Source: Candidatus Poribacteria bacterium (GTDB lineage: Bacteria; Poribacteria; WGA-4E; WGA-3G). Taken from it: a stretch of DNA of 50,068 nucleotides. The DNA is taken from the NCBI GenBank assembly GCA_022821495.1, contig JAJEDN010000029.1, positions 1 to 50,068 of the forward strand, read 5' to 3'. Positions 8,620 through 16,121 of the stretch are shown one piece after another. The notes under the pieces were generated by a model, which was not told where the DNA came from, ran no database searches, and worked only from the letters and a program-made list of their open reading frames with translations. How positions within the stretch are numbered: the first letter of the stretch is position 1; every line of letters starts with the position of its first letter. The position numbers and the translations under genes are program-made.

Positions 8620-10590
8620 ATGATTCCTCCTGTCACTTCGCAGAACCTCCCGCAAACGTCTCGTTCTATCTATAACAGTATCACAGCGCGGAGCGTCCTC
8701 ATCGGCATGCTGGCGGTGATATGCCAATGCCTCGCCACCCCATATAACGATTTCCGAGTCGAAGGCACCTATCTCGCAGGAAACCATCTGCCGATTGCTG
8801 TTGTTTTCGTGATGCTGGTTTTCATCCTCGGTATCAATGTACTTCTCAAAAGACTGACACCCGGCAGGGAATTACAAGGCAGCGAACTCCTCGTTATTTG
8901 GGGCATGATGCTGGTTGCATCGGGGATCCCATCTTCAGGACTGATGCGCTACCTCGTTCCGCTCGCGGTCAGTCCGTTCTACTTCGCAACCCCCGAAAAT
9001 GAGTGGATAACGCTCTTCCATCAGCATCTCCCCGATTGGATGGTCGTGAAAGACCCGAAAGCCGTTTTCTACTTCTACGAGCAATTGCCGGATGGCGGTC
9101 AAATCCCGTGGGCAGCATGGGTGAAACCGATTGTAGGTTGGAGTGTTTTCGTCCTCATCTTCTATTTCGTCACCATCTGCTGGACAGTGATCCTCCGAAA
9201 GCAGTGGGTAGAACACGAACGTTTCACCTTTCCACTGGTTCAATTGCCGATGGAGATGTTTCAACCACCATCGGGCAAAGCCTTGCTAAACAGGTTCTTC
9301 AAGTCGCCGTTGATGTGGTGCGGTTTTACGATACCTGTCATCCTACACGGCTTAAAGGGGTTACATCTCTACTTTCCAGCCATTCCGAGTCCGCCTGTCT
9401 ACTTCCCGATCGCCGCACTTTTCACGGAGAAACCGCTCTCCGCCTTGAACTGGTGGCCCTCTGTGAATCTGTTTATCTTCCCGTCTATCATCGCGATCGT
9501 CTATCTCCTCACCCTCGAAATCTCGTTTAGCTTCTGGTTTTTCTTCCTACTCGGCAAGATGGAGACAGTGCTCATCTACGCAACAGGCTCAAAAGTGAAT
9601 CAGTGGAACTTCCATCAAAATCAACAGATGGGTGCATTGCTGGTTTTTATCGGATTCATCCTGTTTATCGGCAAACGGCATTTCGGACGGGCATTCGCGA
9701 CGATCTTCGGCAAACGCACTCACAACGATACAAACGAACCGCTACCTTATGCTTGGGCAGTATGGGGTATGATTGGCGGGATCTTACTGCTCACGCTAAT
9801 CTGTAGCCTCGCAGGGATGCGTGTATGGGTGGCACTCTTTATACTCGGTATCTTCCTCGCTATCACAACAGTCGGAACGTGGATGGTGACCAACGGTGGC
9901 TTAATGTTTATCCTCTACTCCTTCCTGCCCGGTGAATATCTCATTACGTTGTTCGGCAGTGCGCGTGTCAATGCACCGAGTTGGACGCTGGTCGCTTACG
10001 AACGGGTCTTGATGTTCGATATGCGGGAGATTCTGATGCCGAGCGTGATGAACAATTTCAAACTCGCGGAACCGCTACGCCTCAAACAACGTCCATTCCT
10101 GATCGCAATGGGCATCGCTATCGTTTTGGCGATGGGTGTCTCTTATTATTCCTCCATAAATCTCGCCTACACACACGGCGCAGTGAACTTACAGCACTGG
10201 ACCTATATGATCTCTACAACCACCCCTTTTAATCGACTCACGAGTATCCTCCAACATCCCACCGGTATTGAGTTAGAACGGTTCGGTTCGTTCATCTTCG
10301 GGGGTACCACGATGTTCGGGATGCTCTGGATGCGTCACCACTATCTCTGGTGGAAATTACACCCGATCGGTTCTCTCATGATGACGAGTTATGCGACTTA
10401 CTGTTTTTGGGGATCATTCTTCATCGGTTGGTTCCTCAAATACACCACGCTCAAGTTCGGCGGTGTTGCCTACTACCGTAAACTCCGTCCGCTTATTTTA
10501 GGCGTTGTGTTAGGTGAATGCTTCATCGGTGGCATCTGGATTATTGTTGGACTTATGACTGGTATCGGCTATCGTTTGTTACCGGGTTGA
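8620..10590 (+). CDS. Second DUF6784/DUF6785-like polytopic membrane protein
   Basis: 656 residues with about 14 membrane spans, paralogous to the 964 product. Shared blocks include FATPENEWITLFHQH, KQWVEHERFTFPLVQLPMEM, and the C-terminal LWWKLHPIG, GWFLKYTTLKFGG and ILGVVLGECFIGG. Starts 8 bp after the dehydrogenase stop, without a clear ribosome site, suggesting translational coupling. Having the family as two diverged copies within 10 kb, one tied to an oxidoreductase, hints at uptake of the dehydrogenase substrate or a related compound. That is context inference only. Confidence 0.75.
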   Translation: MIPPVTSQNLPQTSRSIYNSITARSVLIGMLAVICQCLATPYNDFRVEGTYLAGNHLPIAVVFVMLVFILGINVLLKRLTPGRELQGSELLVIWGMMLVASGIPSSGLMRYLVPLAVSPFYFATPENEWITLFHQHLPDWMVVKDPKAVFYFYEQLPDGGQIPWAAWVKPIVGWSVFVLIFYFVTICWTVILRKQWVEHERFTFPLVQLPMEMFQPPSGKALLNRFFKSPLMWCGFTIPVILHGLKGLHLYFPAIPSPPVYFPIAALFTEKPLSALNWWPSVNLFIFPSIIAIVYLLTLEISFSFWFFFLLGKMETVLIYATGSKVNQWNFHQNQQMGALLVFIGFILFIGKRHFGRAFATIFGKRTHNDTNEPLPYAWAVWGMIGGILLLTLICSLAGMRVWVALFILGIFLAITTVGTWMVTNGGLMFILYSFLPGEYLITLFGSARVNAPSWTLVAYERVLMFDMREILMPSVMNNFKLAEPLRLKQRPFLIAMGIAIVLAMGVSYYSSINLAYTHGAVNLQHWTYMISTTTPFNRLTSILQHPTGIELERFGSFIFGGTTMFGMLWMRHHYLWWKLHPIGSLMMTSYATYCFWGSFFIGWFLKYTTLKFGGVAYYRKLRPLILGVVLGECFIGGIWIIVGLMTGIGYRLLPG

Positions 10591-10654
10591 TAATTGCAAC
10601 CCATGTGAAACTATGTTTCATATAGGTTTCTGAATTTTAACAAACACGTTGATA

Positions 10655-10682
10655 TTTGCTCCGGAATATGTTAGGATATAAT
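10655..10682 (+). promoter_or_regulatory. Promoter for the small protein/protease pair
   Basis: An exact TATAAT (10677-10682) is preceded at 16 bp by TTTGCT. A second arrangement, TTGATA (10649-10654) with 17 bp to TAGGAT, is also possible. A small inverted repeat TGAAAC-TAT-GTTTCA lies ~50 bp upstream. Confidence 0.45.
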
Positions 10683-10744
10683 TATGATAGACGATTGATA
10701 GCCTTATTCTACAAAAAGTTTAACTCATTTTAAGGAGACCACTC

Positions 10745-11095
10745 ATGGAGAATAATACACCAGTGACTAGCGAAGACCATTGGAGTCGTCCGGTAGCTAT
10801 GGCTCCTGACGGGCAGTGGATCTCTTTGCGGGAAGTGATAGACGAGGAACCCGCAAGGTTTTCGTTTATTCAATTGACCCCTGAGCAGCAATCAGAATTG
10901 GTTGCGGAACGGATCCGACAACGTCCCAGATTTGACGTAGGTATCCTTGGGTTGGGAGTATTTAGCAAAAAGCGCGCTATTAATGAAGTCAGGGCACGAA
11001 CGCGTATAGGACGCACTTTCATTGAGGTGGAGCAGCTCATGATTGCTCGCTTGATTGAACGTGCCCGTGAAGGAACTCTCCAACCCCCGAAGTAA
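10745..11095 (+). CDS. Small hypothetical protein upstream of a caspase-like protease
   Basis: 116 residues, soluble, no signal peptide. The N-terminal half is acidic (EEPARFSFIQLTPEQQSELV), and a hydrophobic stretch VGILGLGVFSKK sits in the middle. The C-terminal part is a basic, probably helical segment (EVRARTRIGRTFIEVEQLMIARLIERARE). AAGGAG is seven bases before the ATG, so expression looks real. It precedes the clan CD protease candidate by ~47 bp. It may be the protease partner, an inhibitor or a substrate. I do not recognise a family. Confidence 0.6.
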   Translation: MENNTPVTSEDHWSRPVAMAPDGQWISLREVIDEEPARFSFIQLTPEQQSELVAERIRQRPRFDVGILGLGVFSKKRAINEVRARTRIGRTFIEVEQLMIARLIERAREGTLQPPK

Positions 11096-11142
11096 GAACA
11101 TTATCTTCGGACATAAAACGACGTATTGAATCGGAAACTGCT

Positions 11143-11766
11143 TTGAAAATTCTTGCCATTGATTCCAGTTATGATGGGATCACACAAGCCTCTTATGTTT
11201 ATCGGAATCGGCACGTTTATCCCTACTTGGAATCCAAAGGGTTTGAGATTGTACGTTGTCAGGGCAAATTGGCGCGTCGTGTCTACGTTCAACCGGAAGC
11301 ATCTCGAGAAGACATTGTCTATATGACCGGTGTCGGGCATGGAGTCTATACGACCTATATGGGAGAATATTGCGATCCTATTTTTGATATAGGGAACTAT
11401 CAAGCTAAGGAGTTAGGCAACAAAGTTGCTCACTTTTTCGCCTGTCAAACCGCGGCTGAACTCGGCACCGATTTTGTTAATAATGGATGCCTTGCCTACT
11501 TTGGGTACAATGAAGATTTCATTGTTTTGATGCATATTTCCGATGCTTTTTTTGACTGTGATTCTGAAATAGATCGGGCGTTTGCTGACGGTTTGACTGC
11601 AGAAGAGGTGTACGACCGTGTAATTGCCTACTATAATCAGAAAATACGCGAGTTGGAAGATGGTGGACACGACGATGCCGCGGCGGCTTTAGCATACAAT
11701 CGGAATCATCTCTGTGCCCCCTCAGTCAATGCAAAATGGGGCGACAAAAAGGCAAGAATCGTATAA
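11143..11766 (+). CDS. Caspase-fold (clan CD) cysteine protease candidate
   Basis: 207 residues. Two motifs placed as in clan CD peptidases (caspase, CHAT, gingipain): a hydrophobic strand ending in TGVGHGVYT gives the catalytic His (H66), and a second strand HFFACQTAAELG gives the Cys (C101) in the expected Ala-Cys context. After it, GCLAYFGYNED matches the strand after the catalytic Cys in CHAT-like domains. There is no signal peptide, so it acts in the cytoplasm. The likely start is TTG, giving the natural N-terminus MKILAIDSS; no ATG or GTG exists between 11071 and that point. It forms a two-gene unit with the small protein before it. Substrate and trigger are unknown. Confidence 0.6.
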   Translation: MKILAIDSSYDGITQASYVYRNRHVYPYLESKGFEIVRCQGKLARRVYVQPEASREDIVYMTGVGHGVYTTYMGEYCDPIFDIGNYQAKELGNKVAHFFACQTAAELGTDFVNNGCLAYFGYNEDFIVLMHISDAFFDCDSEIDRAFADGLTAEEVYDRVIAYYNQKIRELEDGGHDDAAAALAYNRNHLCAPSVNAKWGDKKARIV

Positions 11767-12003
11767 CTACTAAAAGTGCAGGAAAAAAACACTAACGTTT
11801 GATGATAGGTGCTTTGAGAACCCTGATATTATCAACACCCTCTTCCGTTTACCAGCCGTATATCATCATATCTATTAAAACTATCCACCAAACATTGAAT
11901 CTCTGCGATCGAAGTTCACTTCTTGGCTGCGTTTGGATACCACTCATACACATCTCGAAATAAATAACCCAAAAACCTCGTCAAACAACGAAAGCCCCGC
12001 AAC

Positions 12004-12053
12004 TGCACTATTTCGGGCAATTCAACACGAGATTTGCACTATTTCGTGCAATT
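12004..12053 (+). promoter_or_regulatory. Two NtrC-like upstream activator sites
   Basis: Two copies of TGCACTATTTCGkGCAATT start at 12004 and 12035, 31 bp apart (about three helical turns). The second is a perfect inverted repeat TTGCAC-TATTTC-GTGCAA. Both fit the NtrC consensus TGCAC-N6-GTGCA. They lie about 70 and 100 bp upstream of the predicted sigma-54 start, the usual enhancer distance. Confidence 0.55.
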
Positions 12054-12088
12054 TTTGTTAAGAAAACCAGTCGTGATGTGCGCTATAC

Positions 12089-12104
12089 TGGCATGGAATT
12101 TGCT
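12089..12104 (+). promoter_or_regulatory. Sigma-54 (RpoN) -24/-12 promoter
   Basis: TGGCAT-GGAAT-TTGCT matches the consensus TGGCAC-N5-TTGCA, with GG and GC separated by exactly ten bases. A palindrome CTTATAA-CAC-TTATAAG (12103-12119) overlaps the -12 region and start point. With the two upstream sites it suggests nitrogen- or RpoN-controlled expression of the DUF2088 gene. Confidence 0.55.
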
Positions 12105-12147
12105 TATAACACTTATAAGGTAAAACGCCTATAATTCGCTAAAAAAT

Positions 12148-12176
12148 TTGCACATTCATATAAATTATGCTAAAAT
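12148..12176 (+). promoter_or_regulatory. Sigma-70-like promoter for the LarA-like gene
   Basis: -35 TTGCAC (12148-12153), 17-bp spacer, -10 TAAAAT (12171-12176), with a start near 12183. It lies downstream of the sigma-54 site, so the gene may have two promoters. Confidence 0.45.
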
Positions 12177-12222
12177 TGATAATTCAAAGTCGTAAAGACA
12201 TCTATTAAAACCGTCTCATGAG

Positions 12223-13791
12223 GTGAGTTGCGCCGATCACATGAAATACTTTACCTACTTCGGAAACCATCTTATCAACGCGAAATTGCCGGATAATTCG
12301 GAGGTCTATTACGCGAAGCCGCCGCTACCCGGAATTAAGCGTGCCGCACTGAGTGAACATACGCAGCGTGCTTTTGAGAATCCACTTGAGATGCCGCCAC
12401 TCAGCGAACTCGTTGACGGCAACTCGAAGGTGCTAATCCTGTTCGACGATAACTGCCAACCTTTCCCCGCGACGAAAAAGCCGGATATGCGGCAGATTAT
12501 GATTGAGACGCTCCTGAAGATGCTCTATAGTTACGGCGTAGAAAAAAAGAATATCGAACTGATGTGTGCCGTCGCGCTGCACCGCAAGATGAAGGAACAC
12601 GAACTCGCCTATATGCTCGGTAAAAATATCATGGACGAGTTCTATCCGGACCAACTCCGAAACTTTGATGCGGAAGATGCCGATCAGATCGTTGAAGTCG
12701 GACACACAGAACAAGCGGAAGTCGTTGAAACCGATAAAGTGGTACTCGAATCCGATCTGGTGATTTATGTGGATATGATACAGATCCCGCTTAACGGTGG
12801 ACATAAATCTGTTGCGGTGGGTCTCGGCACATATAACTCCATTGCCCCACACCATTCGCCGCACATGACGTCGGAGAGTCCACACGTGATGCAACCGGAA
12901 GGTTCGCACATGCACGCCTGTATCGAACGGATGAGTCGCCTCATTCAGAAAGAGACCCCCATCTTAGTCCTTGAAGCAGCAATGAACGGCGCGATCTACC
13001 CGTTCCATCTCCGCTACGTCGGGAAACCGAACCGTGACTGCAACATCGTAGAGAAGGTTATTAAAACCTTTACGCCGGCAACCTTATCGCTCTTACCCGA
13101 ATCGGCACGTTACGCAATTCTCAAGAGCGTGCGGACAGACTACGAACCGATACAGATCAACGCAGGCGACATTGATGCCGTCCACGAGAGAACGTTGGAG
13201 TCGATGAAGGATCAGTTGGCAATCGACATCCCGCGCCAGTTTAGTACCCTGGTGTTCGGACTCCCCGATATGAGTCCTTACGCTGTTGATGCGCGTATCA
13301 ATCCTGTGTTAGTGGTCAGCGACATTTTGGGCTACGTCTTCAACTGGTTCTACAACAAACCGATCATCAAAAAGAACGGCGTTGTGATTATCATGAACCC
13401 GACGTATGAGATTTTCCACGAGGAATATCATGTCGCCTATAAAATGTTTTACGATGAGGTGCTTGCTGATACCACTGAACCCTTTGAGATGCAGCAGAAG
13501 TTTCAAGAAAAATACGCGAGGGATGAATATCTCATCGACTGCTATCGGAACAAGTTCGCACACCACGGGTTTCATCCGTTCACCGTCTGGTATTGGGCGA
13601 CGTATCCGCTGAAATATCTCTCAAAGGTCATCCTCGTGGGTCCGAAGGAACCGAGAGTTGCAGAGCGGTTGGGTGTTGATTGGGCAAAAGACTTGGATGA
13701 CGCGCTCGCGATGGCACGCGAAATTTCTGGTGATGATGACGTGGTCGCCTTGACGATGCCGCCGTTTTTCTATGCAAACGTCGGGAGTTAA
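12223..13791 (+). CDS. LarA-like (DUF2088) nickel-pincer cofactor enzyme family protein
   Basis: 522 residues from GTG, or 516 if translation starts at the ATG at 12241. The N-terminal domain carries the LarA pattern: LILFDDNCQPFPATKK near 71-86, then a helix and GVEKKNIELMCAVALHRKMKEHEL with H120 at the position of the LarA catalytic His. NGGHKSVAVGLG (191-202) holds K195, equivalent to the lysine that tethers the nickel-pincer cofactor. The family includes lactate racemase and other alpha-hydroxyacid racemases or epimerases; this substrate is unknown. The protein is ~90 residues longer than LarA, with a distinct C-terminal region. The upstream region suggests RpoN-type control. Confidence 0.72.
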   Translation: MSCADHMKYFTYFGNHLINAKLPDNSEVYYAKPPLPGIKRAALSEHTQRAFENPLEMPPLSELVDGNSKVLILFDDNCQPFPATKKPDMRQIMIETLLKMLYSYGVEKKNIELMCAVALHRKMKEHELAYMLGKNIMDEFYPDQLRNFDAEDADQIVEVGHTEQAEVVETDKVVLESDLVIYVDMIQIPLNGGHKSVAVGLGTYNSIAPHHSPHMTSESPHVMQPEGSHMHACIERMSRLIQKETPILVLEAAMNGAIYPFHLRYVGKPNRDCNIVEKVIKTFTPATLSLLPESARYAILKSVRTDYEPIQINAGDIDAVHERTLESMKDQLAIDIPRQFSTLVFGLPDMSPYAVDARINPVLVVSDILGYVFNWFYNKPIIKKNGVVIIMNPTYEIFHEEYHVAYKMFYDEVLADTTEPFEMQQKFQEKYARDEYLIDCYRNKFAHHGFHPFTVWYWATYPLKYLSKVILVGPKEPRVAERLGVDWAKDLDDALAMAREISGDDDVVALTMPPFFYANVGS

Positions 13792-13837
13792 AATTGAGCT
13801 CACGAACTTACGAGACAAAAACAGAGGAGTTTGGTCA

Positions 13838-14036
13838 ACTACCCAAGTCTAAAGACTTGGGCTTGTGAACATCCGTAGCCACACGGGGACCCACAAGTTA
13901 AACAGTTTTCTACAGTCATATATCGCGGTATCTGTGTGTGGCAACATGAACAATGTTTCGGATGCTCCCCAAGTCTGATTCCTCTTGGATACCGTGATCT
14001 GGATGGGGCAATATATACCCGAAAGGGGTTTACGTC
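13838..14036 (+). ncRNA. Omega RNA (HEARO-type) of the IsrB element, predicted
   Basis: About 200 bases run from the element's left hairpin to the isrB ATG with no coding frame. Paired segments include CCACAC (13876 region) with GTGTGTGG, and CCC-GAAA-GGGG at 14018-14028, which holds the ribosome site of isrB. A second copy of key blocks occurs at the window's right end: ATATCGCGxxATCT, TGGCA and GGATGCTCCCCAAGTCT. That conservation outside any reading frame supports an RNA. In IscB/IsrB systems the RNA spans this position and its 5' guide is the host sequence just left of the element. Confidence 0.65.
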
Positions 14037-15059
14037 ATGTTCGTGCCGGTTGTCGATAAAAATCAGAATCCATTAATGCCGACGAAGCCTTCGCGGGCAA
14101 AACGGTGGATACGGTCAGGGAAGGCGACTCCGTTTTGGAAGAACGGCATCTTTTGCGTCCGTCTAAACGTTGACCCATCAGATACCGAGTTTCAAGAGAT
14201 TGCTGTCGGCATAGACCCCGGCAGTAAGAAGGAAGGCTTTACAATCAAATCAGCGGCACACACCTATCTGAATATCCAAGCCGATGCTCACAGCAAAGTC
14301 AGTAAGAAAGTTGAAAAGCGTCGTGAACTTCGTAGAGGGAGGCGTTCACGGAAGTCTCCGAACCGAAAGAACAGAACCAACCGACTTGCGAACAAGGTCC
14401 GTATTCCTGCTGGCACGCGTGCACGTTGGGACTGGAAACTGCGTATCCTTGATGGGTTGTCCCAACTCTATCGAATCACGCATGTCTGTGTTGAAGATAT
14501 TAAGGCACGGACGATAGAACGTGCGAAGAAGTGGAATCAGTCATTTAGTCCTTTGGAAGTCGGTAAGCAATGGTTCTATACTGAAATAGGAAAACGGTGG
14601 AAACTGCTCACCCTTCAAGGGTGGGAAACCAAAGAGATTCGGGAGAGTCTGGGTCTCAAGAAATCTTCAAAGAAACTCGCTGAAACCTTTGACGCACATT
14701 GCGTAGATGCTTGGTGTCTCGCTTACCATGTCGTTGGGGGTGAAGGTGTTGTAGATAACACAGATATATTCTGTATATCGCCTATCCCGATACGCCGGCG
14801 TGAACTCCATAGGCAGAACCCACAGAAAGGCGGGAAAAGACCTCGCTATGGTGGCACGACTTGGAATGGATGGGTCAAGAACACCTTAGTGAGACACCTC
14901 AAGTATGGTCTAACGCGTATCAGTGGCTTTGGTAAACAGGGGATAGCGTTGTATGCCTTGGAAGGTCAACGCTTGTGCCAAAATGCGAAATCACGTGATT
15001 TTAAGGTGCTCACGCGTCTTAATTTCAATTACAGGAGTGGGCATTCCTCCCAACGCTAA
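14037..15059 (+). CDS. isrB: IsrB-like RNA-guided nuclease (RuvC only, no HNH)
   Basis: 340 residues. The N-terminus has the PLMP domain (NPLMP at 11-15, then KRWIRSGKATPFW). RuvC-I is AVGIDPGSKKEG (D60), followed by an arginine-rich bridge helix (about 88-115, KKVEKRRELRRGRRSRK). RuvC-II is HVCVEDIKA (E153) and RuvC-III AHCVDAWCLA (H221, D224). Only ~65 residues separate RuvC-II and III, with no Cys pairs or HNH residues, so this is IsrB rather than IscB. The C-terminal RRELHRQNPQKGGKRPRYGGT block is the target-interacting part of the family. Known IsrB proteins nick DNA guided by an omega RNA. All catalytic residues are present, so it should be active. Confidence 0.85.
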   Translation: MFVPVVDKNQNPLMPTKPSRAKRWIRSGKATPFWKNGIFCVRLNVDPSDTEFQEIAVGIDPGSKKEGFTIKSAAHTYLNIQADAHSKVSKKVEKRRELRRGRRSRKSPNRKNRTNRLANKVRIPAGTRARWDWKLRILDGLSQLYRITHVCVEDIKARTIERAKKWNQSFSPLEVGKQWFYTEIGKRWKLLTLQGWETKEIRESLGLKKSSKKLAETFDAHCVDAWCLAYHVVGGEGVVDNTDIFCISPIPIRRRELHRQNPQKGGKRPRYGGTTWNGWVKNTLVRHLKYGLTRISGFGKQGIALYALEGQRLCQNAKSRDFKVLTRLNFNYRSGHSSQR

Positions 15060-15086
15060 AGCATTGGGTCTCCTGCCCGAAGATTG

Positions 15087-16121
15087 ATGAAAGAGAGAGA
15101 CATATTGATACCCACAAGTACTATCGGCAGCTACGCACCACCGAGTTGGTTGTGTGTAACATTGGAGGCAATCGGACGCGGCGAACTCGGCGAAACCGAT
15201 ATTAACGAAACCTTTGACGATGCAGTCCGAACTGCGATTGCGGACCAAGAGCGCGCCGGCGTTGACATTATTACCGAAGGCGAGATGCGCCGCCAAGACT
15301 TTGTACTCGGTTTCTATGAACGACTCACGGGGTTAGAGCAACTCCCCGCGCCGAGAACACAAGGGCCCGACGGACACGATCAGCGCGGCAAATGGCTGCC
15401 TTCCGTCCCGCTTACAGCGCCCGACGGACTCGGTATCCTCCCCGAATTTGAATTTGCGAAAAACGAGACAACGAAGACGCTCAAGGTGACATGTCCGGGT
15501 CCGTTCACGCTTTCAGGGCGCATCCAGACAGGCGGTATCTATAAAGAACGCCTCGAAGTCGCCTACGCTTGTGCGGAGATTATCAATACAGAACTCCGGC
15601 AGCTTGTCGAAGCAGGCGCGGAATTCATCCAGTTAGATGAACCCTCTTACGCCGTTTACCCGGATCGTCCGCAGGAATTCGTGAAGTTGTTCAACCATAC
15701 TGTTGAAGGTGTTTCAGCTAAGATTGGACTGCACATCTGTTTCGGTAACTATCGCGGTAGGGCAGTCGGCAAGCGTGTTTATCGTCCACTTTTCCCACAT
15801 ATCCTTGATGCAGCGTTCGACCAACTTGCGTTAGAGTTTGCAAACCGAGAGTTGGCAGAAATCGGACTCTGGAGCGAATTCCCGAACGATAAAGAACTCG
15901 CCGCAGGACTTATTGATGTCAAGAACTACTATGTAGAAACACCGGAGGACGTGGCGGCACTGCTTCGAGAAACGCTCAAACATGTCCGTCCAGAAAAACT
16001 TTCGATTACACCCGATTGCGGTTTCAGCCAAACAGCGCGATGGGCAGCCGCTGCGAAACTGAAAACGATGGTAGCCGGCACTGAAATTATTCGCCGTGAA
16101 TTAACAGGGACAACATCTTGA
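15087..16121 (+). CDS. MetE-like cobalamin-independent methionine synthase family protein
   Basis: 344 residues, equivalent to only the C-terminal catalytic half of MetE, as in archaeal and short bacterial forms. The TIM barrel starts at PTSTIGSYAPPSW and carries the zinc ligands H216 and C218 (GLHICFG), E250 (ALEFANREL) and C311 (TPDCGFSQTARW). The motif IQLDEPSYA is also conserved. It probably transfers a methyl group to a thiol such as homocysteine. The ATG at 15087 lies directly after the right end of the IsrB element. The native ribosome site appears to be GAGGAG at 13825, now separated from the gene, so expression may depend on the element. The stop overlaps the next start (TGATG). Confidence 0.8.
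   Translation: MKERDILIPTSTIGSYAPPSWLCVTLEAIGRGELGETDINETFDDAVRTAIADQERAGVDIITEGEMRRQDFVLGFYERLTGLEQLPAPRTQGPDGHDQRGKWLPSVPLTAPDGLGILPEFEFAKNETTKTLKVTCPGPFTLSGRIQTGGIYKERLEVAYACAEIINTELRQLVEAGAEFIQLDEPSYAVYPDRPQEFVKLFNHTVEGVSAKIGLHICFGNYRGRAVGKRVYRPLFPHILDAAFDQLALEFANRELAEIGLWSEFPNDKELAAGLIDVKNYYVETPEDVAALLRETLKHVRPEKLSITPDCGFSQTARWAAAAKLKTMVAGTEIIRRELTGTTS

Larger units (their letters stand above)
13838..15086 (+). mobile_element. IS200/IS605-type element carrying isrB (no tnpA)
   Basis: The left end has a perfect hairpin CCCAAGTC-TAAA-GACTTGGG (13842-13861) followed by GCTTGTG. The right end has CCCAACGC-TAAA-GCATTGGG (15049-15068) inside a CAGGAG/CTCCTG and GGGCA/TGCCC outer stem. Such TAAA-loop hairpins at both ends, with no inverted terminal repeats or target duplication, are typical of single-strand transposons moved by a Y1 HUH transposase. 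No tnpA is present, so mobility needs one in trans. The element sits between a good ribosome site (GAGGAG, 13825-13830) and the ATG of the MetE-like gene. The ends match those at 34703-35071 and the left end at 49857. Confidence 0.75.

Noticed and set aside
10745..11766. The small protein and the protease as one gene broken by frameshift
   Set aside because: The first gene has its own stop and the second frame is closed at 11068, so no overlap exists that could restore one protein. The second has a natural N-terminus.
14490..14700. HNH domain in the RNA-guided nuclease
   Set aside because: The gap between RuvC-II and RuvC-III is ~65 residues without Cys-x2-Cys or His-Asn-His residues.
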